In this document: positions 7,988 to 11,622 of the stretch, one piece after another | Layout: each line of letters starts with the position of its first letter | Numbering within the stretch: position 1 is the first letter of the stretch | Position numbers and translations under genes: made by a program | Source of the DNA: Larix sibirica | Lineage: Eukaryota; Streptophyta; Pinopsida; Pinales; Pinaceae | Length of the DNA stretch: 11,622 nucleotides | NCBI GenBank assembly: GCA_004151065.3 | Contig: NWUY0303904059.1 | Coordinates: 1-11,622 of the forward strand | Direction: 5' to 3' | The notes under the pieces: generated by a model | Told to the model about the DNA's origin: nothing | Seen by the model: the letters and a program-made list of their open reading frames with translations, nothing else | Databases searched by the model: none

Positions 7988-7995
7988 TTTGTAAT

Positions 7996-8210
7996 GTCAC
8001 TTTGTTAAATAAGAAGAATACCATAATAGATTCCACTTTATACTGAGAAAGTGGTGGTGATCACCAACTTATCCTTGCAGATTTAGTTTTGGGTCAACAA
8101 GGTGGTGATTGACCTCAATCACCTTCACCAATTCGATATCTATGGGAGTTAACTTTGTACTATGATAAGGGCCTCACCAGACCCTTCTCTAGACACAACA
8201 GTGCTGACAA
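7996..8210. other. Post-MITE stretch with two GGTGAT hairpins
   Basis: No gene was recognised; the first part may be the remaining LINE 3' end, but no poly-A tail is seen. Two palindromes sit within 70 bp: TGGTGATCACCA (8055-8066), perfect over 12 bp, and GGTGATTGA (8104-8112) with TCAATCACC (8115-8123), perfect 9-bp arms with a 2-base loop. Confidence 0.5.
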
Positions 8211-8213
8211 GAG

Positions 8214-8504
8214 TTAGAGCATCCACATTGGCACCACGCAAGCTGAGCACATAGAGAAGGCGAAGCTGGCAACGTGGCCGCCCTAATGGGCATCAGCACT
8301 GGTTGAGCAATGATAAGTTCCCATTTGTTCCTCTCACCATCTCAAAAATAGAGTGACCACGGTAGAATGTGGTAGGTTGGGACCCCGATACAAGATGAGC
8401 CACTCAAAGATGCTGGTTGGCCCACAAAAATGATGATGAGCTGCGAGCCTGCCACCCTCTGCAGTTTTGGTGGTGCCCAGTGCTGGAACTGGTGTGCTAG
8501 TTGT
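8214..8504. mobile_element. Possible MITE with GC-richer interior
   Basis: TTAGAGCATCCACATTGGC (8214-8232) resembles the 'gagcatccaca' start of MITE-like repeats common in tree genomes, with TTA as a possible PIF/Harbinger target site. A perfect 8-bp inverted pair, GGCACCAC (8230-8237) and GTGGTGCC (8470-8477), sits inside a longer imperfect match, about 19 of 23 positions with two gaps. The interior is clearly more GC-rich than its surroundings, fitting an insertion. The exact right end and the target duplication were not found, so this remains weak. Confidence 0.3.
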
Positions 8505-9721
8505 TTTTATTGTTGTGTTAAGTGATGTTAATGGTACTTTATTTATTGGTTTTTCCTTTCCGCCAATAATTTTTGATATCATGATTGTGATTGATTAATG
8601 CCCCTGGGTTGATTTATATGCTGTAAGAATTAAATTATCTAGGCTAAGGAGGTATATTAAATTGCCCTGGTTTTTGCTCCTTTTATCTACAGCCTTTTTT
8701 TGTGATATGCTTTGTACATAATGTTTTGAAAAGAAAAGAGAGGCTTGAAAGGGAAGTTAGCAGCTAGGAAGAGGAAAATAAGGAACAGATTGTTGCTTTT
8801 GTTGATTAGAGAGATAAGTGGACATGAGGGATGAAAAGGCAAAACAGGGTTGTAGGAAAGAAATCAGCAATTTATTGATCTGATAAATCAAGACAAGTCC
8901 CTAAGAATTGAAAACATTATAGTCTCCAGTTAAAATCAGTTGTATCAGTCATCAAGGGGCTTGACATACTCAAAAATGACTAAAACATTGTTAAAATCCA
9001 ATTTAAAAGATGGACAAATTGCCATTAAAGCTTTTATTTACCAGTGGACAAGGTCAAGCACAAGTCTGGTGCGAATTTGAAGAAATAGATACCCTTCAGA
9101 AATCTAAATCGAAGGAATGTTTTTTCCAAAAAGAAAATAGCGATGCATTATTGCATGAAACATATGCATTGTAAGAAATGCAACTAGAATTGCAACTAAC
9201 TTGTGGTGACGATTTAGATTCTAAGTATCAAATGGGGCTTATCAACTCAAGTATTCCTCAAATATGCATCACAATTGCTTCCAAATCCCAATTAGTTGGT
9301 TGAGAAGGAATTTATTATCAACCCATTTGTTAAAGAGTAGAAGAAATAAATTGGACCTAATTACATTGCAAAATCAGGACCATGTTTAGAGGAATAGGAT
9401 CCTAAGATCAACTATGGAAGAATGCCCCCTAAAAGACAGCATTATGGTAAATTCATTTTGGATGTCAATGTAATAATAGAGATAATTTAAGTGAAAGTGT
9501 TGTGACTTTCTGTTTGATGCATCCATATACACAAGTTCGTAGTGGATTACAATGTTGTCGTATACTATTGGCATATGAAGACGTTCAATATGGACTTTTT
9601 GGAGAAAGTTGGCAGTTGGAATTTACGTGGGATCATCTGATATTAAAAAGGATTTTTGTATAAAATTCTCAAGATGGATCCATTTCCTAATCCTCTATTA
9701 TAATATGAGTAACGCAAAAGT
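8505..9721. other. Long stretch without recognisable gene; left part of a minus-strand LTR near the right end
   Basis: 8505-9380 shows only AT-rich sequence, a purine-rich patch (8725-8850) and small direct repeats such as TGCAACTA at 9179-9186 and 9191-9198. If the LTR start at 9727 is right, the minus-strand LTR extends leftward from there for an unknown distance; I could not find its other end. Short minus-strand frames at 9386-9574 have no recognisable domain. Confidence 0.4.
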
Positions 9722-9844
9722 CTAACACTCCCTCTTTACTGAGAAAGTGTTTACACCAACCCCTATCAACTTCCTCTTCAACTCCACTAAATTTGGTAGT
9801 TGCAAATCGACATTGGTTGTGGTCTCGGAATCAACCATTGTCAT
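9722..9844 (-). pseudogene. C-terminal end of a Copia-like pol running into the 3' LTR
   Basis: The minus-strand frame of 40 codons reads DLQLPNLVELKRKLIGVGVN and ends TFSVKREC with TAG at 9722-9724. In many plant Copia elements the polyprotein ends in a segment like 'KF-eLR-kLGV' followed by a basic-acidic tail whose codons double as the polypurine tract, with the stop inside the LTR. That arrangement is present here: AAGAGGGAGTGTTAG encodes KREC and stop. The RNase H 'TEAEY' region expected upstream is not seen, so most of pol is deleted or decayed. RRRSYIFTGG, at about 9911-9940 on the minus strand, may be a trace of the RNase H 'RRSTsGYiFT' motif, but I am not sure of it. Confidence 0.5.
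9728..9737 (-). other. Polypurine tract of a Copia-like element
   Basis: On the minus strand AAAGAGGGAG directly precedes TGTTAGA, the standard start of many Copia LTRs. The tract primes plus-strand DNA synthesis in intact elements. The LTR therefore begins at 9727 and runs left. Confidence 0.6.
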
Positions 9845-10346
9845 TTGCAACAAAATTATCAACCATGCCATCAAAACATTTCAATCATCTAATGGATAAT
9901 GACCACCTGTGAATATATAGGAACGTCTCCTTGGAGCAATAGTCAATTTCCACCCTCCATCATCCTCAGTATCACGGGTCAACATCAATGGGTACCACAT
10001 CATAAGTTGACCAAGACAACCAACAAAGATAATCATATATCCATGCAAGATCAAATTGTCTTGGGATGCAAAACTCATGGTATAGTCATCAAACTCTGCA
10101 AGGTCATTATCAATCTGTCATCATGAGAATCCCTCTCATGCACCTCAAATATTGTAGCAATTGAACTATCTTGAACCAGGGCAATTGCCTCATCTTGAGA
10201 GAATCCTGAAGTAAGAGTATCATCAAGGGAAACTCCCTTTGTTTGAGAGAATTGAGAATCCTTGGCTTTGTACTCCAGAGTCCATAACACACCAACCAAC
10301 TACAACTCTGGAATCAACCTCAACAACATTCTCCATTGAGACATCA
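9845..10346 (-). other. Decayed coding-like region between two LTR signals
   Basis: Minus-strand frames of 65 and 74 codons (10078-9881 and 10299-10075) look protein-like in places: GVSLDDTLTSGFSQDEAIAL, then VQDSSIATIFEVHERDSHDD. In another frame, from about 10332, MENVVEVDSRVVVGWCVMDS reads well. The region lies between the LTR end at 10347 and the polypurine tract at 9737, both in minus orientation, so it occupies the place of a retroelement interior of about 600 bp. I do not recognise a gag, protease, integrase or RT motif. The two flanking LTR starts differ in sequence, which argues against a single element. Confidence 0.35.
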
Positions 10347-10524
10347 TGTTAGAGAAATATAAAAATAAAAGCAAACAACAATAACAATAGAACATGAGAT
10401 TTACATGGAAACCTTGCTATGCGCAGGTAAAACCACGGGGCAAAGGAAACTTTTATCTTTTATTATTACTTGGAAAAAACCTTACAATGCTCTTTCTTAT
10501 GATATAATGCCAAGGGTCACTTCC

Positions 10525-10532
10525 CTTTTATA
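10525..10532 (-). promoter_or_regulatory. TATA box of the minus-strand LTR
   Basis: The minus strand reads TTGTATAAAAGGGAAG across this point. Plant TATA boxes lie about 25-35 bp before the start of transcription, which would place the start near 10495-10500 and give an R-U5 segment of about 150 bp to the LTR end. Confidence 0.5.
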
Positions 10533-10593
10533 CAACACATAAGAGGGTTCCAAAAGGAACTGAAATACACTAGAAGGTTCCAAATTTTTTTGC

Positions 10594-10656
10594 CTCGGGG
10601 ACTTCGCCCCTGCACCCCCGAGCAAGGGAGGGGGCCCTATCTCCCCCCTCCCCTTG
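10594..10656. repeat. Two GC-rich hairpins inside the LTR
   Basis: CTCGGGG (10594-10600) pairs with CCCCGAG (10616-10622), with a nested GGGG-ACTTCG-CCCC stem. It is followed at once by CAAGGGAGGGGG (10623-10634), which pairs almost fully with CCCCCCTCCCCTTG (10643-10656). This is the most GC-rich spot of the window and stands out in AT-rich surroundings. Confidence 0.7.
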
Positions 10657-10752
10657 CAACCCCTTGACACATGCGAAACTCATGAGGGGATAGTCATGTA
10701 CCACTCTACAAGAAAATGTCAAAGGTCTGGATATTGACTTCACCTCTTAACA

Positions 10753-11257
10753 CATGACACCTCTCCAATGAATAACTAGAAGGCTCATGGATGAAGTCAA
10801 TCTCATCATTGCACCTCTCCTCCCTTGTACAACTGGAAGTCTCTCATGGATGGAAGAAAGCAATGCTATATATATCTCAGGTGGTACACTCACCCCTACA
10901 TGCTCCGAGGCCACTGAATCAACAATTCACACATTCCCCCCGATCATGGGAGGAGAACCCTGTGCATTGAAAGATCTCACAGTCAAACTGCAAGGATCAA
11001 AACTTGGCTTTGCATGTGCCTTCTAAGAAATAGAAGGCTGTACCAACCTCTCGCTAGAATGTGTGAGTGCTATTGAATCAACAAGTAACCTGTAAAGGCC
11101 ACCCTCTCTCACCCCTCTAGCGAAAATCGTCGGACTTGTTAGACAACAAACACTGATGGTGCACTGTTGTCCCTCAAAAGCAACTCTCCAATGTATATAT
11201 GTCATACAAGAAATTCAAAGGAGGTTTTTCCTCAAACTTAGACAAGCCTAAGTTACA
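10753..11257. other. Stretch without recognisable gene
   Basis: Both strands have short open frames (79 codons plus, 60 codons minus) with no recognisable motif. The word TGAATCAACAA occurs twice, at 10915-10925 and 11074-11084. On the minus strand VDSVASEHVGVSVPPEIYIA reads fairly well near 10860-10920 but is not assignable. No LTR boundary was recognised beyond 10752. Confidence 0.35.
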
Positions 11258-11263
11258 GAAAAT

Positions 11264-11410
11264 GTGGTACTGGGCCCTGTACCACTGCCATACTAGGAAG
11301 GAAGCTCGGAAATGTGTTTGGTATAGCTCGAAAACACATATCCAGCCATACCACTGCATTTCACATGAAGGGAAATGCATTTCCATGCCATACCCATGTC
11401 CGTACGACGT
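11264..11410. repeat. GTAC/TGGTAT-rich block with palindromes
   Basis: A 22-bp near palindrome at 11264-11285 has arms GTGGTAC and GTACCAC around TGGGCCCT; only one symmetric base pair is mismatched. TGCATTTC (11355-11362) and GAAATGCA (11372-11379) form a second perfect inverted repeat. Words like CCATAC, GGTATA and GTAC recur through the block. This looks like the low-complexity part of an LTR or other repeat rather than coding DNA. Confidence 0.55.
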
Positions 11411-11429
11411 GTTTCCTCCTCGAATTCTC

Positions 11430-11622
11430 GCTTTTCCAACCAAAAAAAGAACCCTTAGCTTAATCAAATGGGTTAAGTTGTTTTTTAATGGGTTAATGAT
11501 GGTTTAGGAAACCTCTAGAAGCCTACAAAAGTCATTTTTTTTATAAAAGGAGGATTTTACCTCATTCATCTCACACAACTATTTGAGCAAGCAAGGGTTA
11601 CTTGAGGAAGCCGATTTGAAGA
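11430..11622 (+). promoter_or_regulatory. TATA promoter region, probably the U3/R of a plus-strand LTR
   Basis: TATAAAAG (11542-11549) is preceded by a T-run and followed 25-35 bp later by the pyrimidine/CA-rich CTCATTCATCTCACACAACT (11561-11580), a good start-site context. The 10-bp direct repeat AATGGGTTAA (11467-11476 and 11487-11496) lies upstream. The overall style, TATA box then CTCATTCATCTCA then a leader with GAGCAAGCAAGG, resembles plant LTR promoters. A host gene promoter cannot be excluded because the window ends before any coding sequence. Confidence 0.5.

Larger units (their letters stand above)
10347..10752 (-). mobile_element. LTR of a Copia-like retrotransposon, minus orientation
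   Basis: On the minus strand the block starts TGTTAAGAGGTGAAGTCA (from 10752) and ends ATTTCTCTAACA (at 10347), giving TG...CA ends over 406 bp. The TATA box lies at 10532-10525. On the plus strand, GATTTACATGGAAACC (10398-10413) and AAAACCACGGGGCAAAGG (10428-10445) resemble the U5 part of many plant Copia LTRs. The GC-rich patch GGGGACTTCGCCCCTGCACC (10597-10616) also resembles a motif common in plant LTRs. The interior-side neighbour should be a primer-binding site; the bases there (TGATGTCTCAATG on the minus strand) match TGGTATCAGAGC only weakly, at 6 of 12. The outer boundary at 10752 is the best of several candidates, not proven. Confidence 0.55.

Noticed and set aside
8334-8582. Minus-strand 82-codon frame
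   Set aside because: It has no recognisable domain and overlaps the GC-richer candidate MITE; it is open mainly because of base composition.
8041-9750. Shared 13-mer TACTGAGAAAGTG at 8041-8053 and 9737-9749
   Set aside because: Flanks do not match, and one or two such matches are expected by chance in a window of this size.
9881-10078. RRRSYIFTGG as a Copia RNase H motif
   Set aside because: The neighbouring DADxAG and TEAEY motifs are absent, so it is noted only as a possible trace.
11199-11507. Overlapping 102- and 97-codon frames on opposite strands
   Set aside because: Both lie across the palindromic GTAC-rich block and LTR-like promoter. Mirror-open frames on both strands suggest low stop frequency from composition, not genes.
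1-11622. tRNA, rRNA, CRISPR, bacterial operons or viral genes
   Set aside because: No cloverleaf-like A and B boxes, no regularly spaced repeats, no ribosome-binding-site-linked gene runs and no viral replication motifs were seen on either strand.

Overview
This window looks like nuclear intergenic DNA from a large, repeat-rich plant genome, and a gymnosperm is plausible. The sequence is AT-rich, has no open frame longer than about 133 codons, and consists of old transposable-element remains of plant type: a LINE reverse transcriptase, a BED-finger/hAT trace, a small hAT-like MITE, Copia-style LTR ends, and LTR promoters. The lineage is inferred from style, not from a diagnostic gene. I found no intact host gene, RNA gene, CRISPR array or bacterial-type operon, and nothing I would defend as a working undescribed system.

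Layout from left to right. 1-640 (minus) is a frameshifted coding relic ending in a coiled-coil-like stretch. 641-1407 is AT-rich non-coding DNA. 1408-2860 (minus) is the longest coding relic, about 480 codons in at least four frame segments, of a charged protein I do not recognise; nearly all its stops could be Gln or Arg codons hit by C-to-T change. 2878-3011 (plus) is a short LTR-like block followed by a degenerate initiator-tRNA-Met primer-binding site. 3432-3700 (minus) is a small acidic protein relic. 3821-5063 is a tandem duplication of about 620 bp, roughly 92% identical over its better-aligned half and rich in GACTC/GAGTC words. 5787-5931 carries perfect inverted repeats and three tandem 19-20 bp palindromes.

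6187-6345 (plus) is a broken BED zinc finger, followed directly by a 5'-truncated LINE ORF2 relic (6367 to about 7800) whose catalytic aspartates are lost. A 183-bp hAT-like MITE (7805-7987) with an imperfect 8-bp target duplication interrupts the LINE tail. 7996-9720 is mostly featureless apart from hairpins and a possible second MITE. At 9722-9844 (minus) a Copia-like pol end runs through a polypurine tract into an LTR start. 10347-10752 (minus) is a second LTR with a TATA box and GC-rich hairpins. The window ends with a plus-strand TATA promoter (11542), probably of another LTR.

The pieces do not form a pathway. They form a stratigraphy: the MITE is younger than the LINE, the LINE abuts a hAT relic, and LTR remnants of several families flank them. 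All calls come from reading the sequence by eye; no database search was possible.
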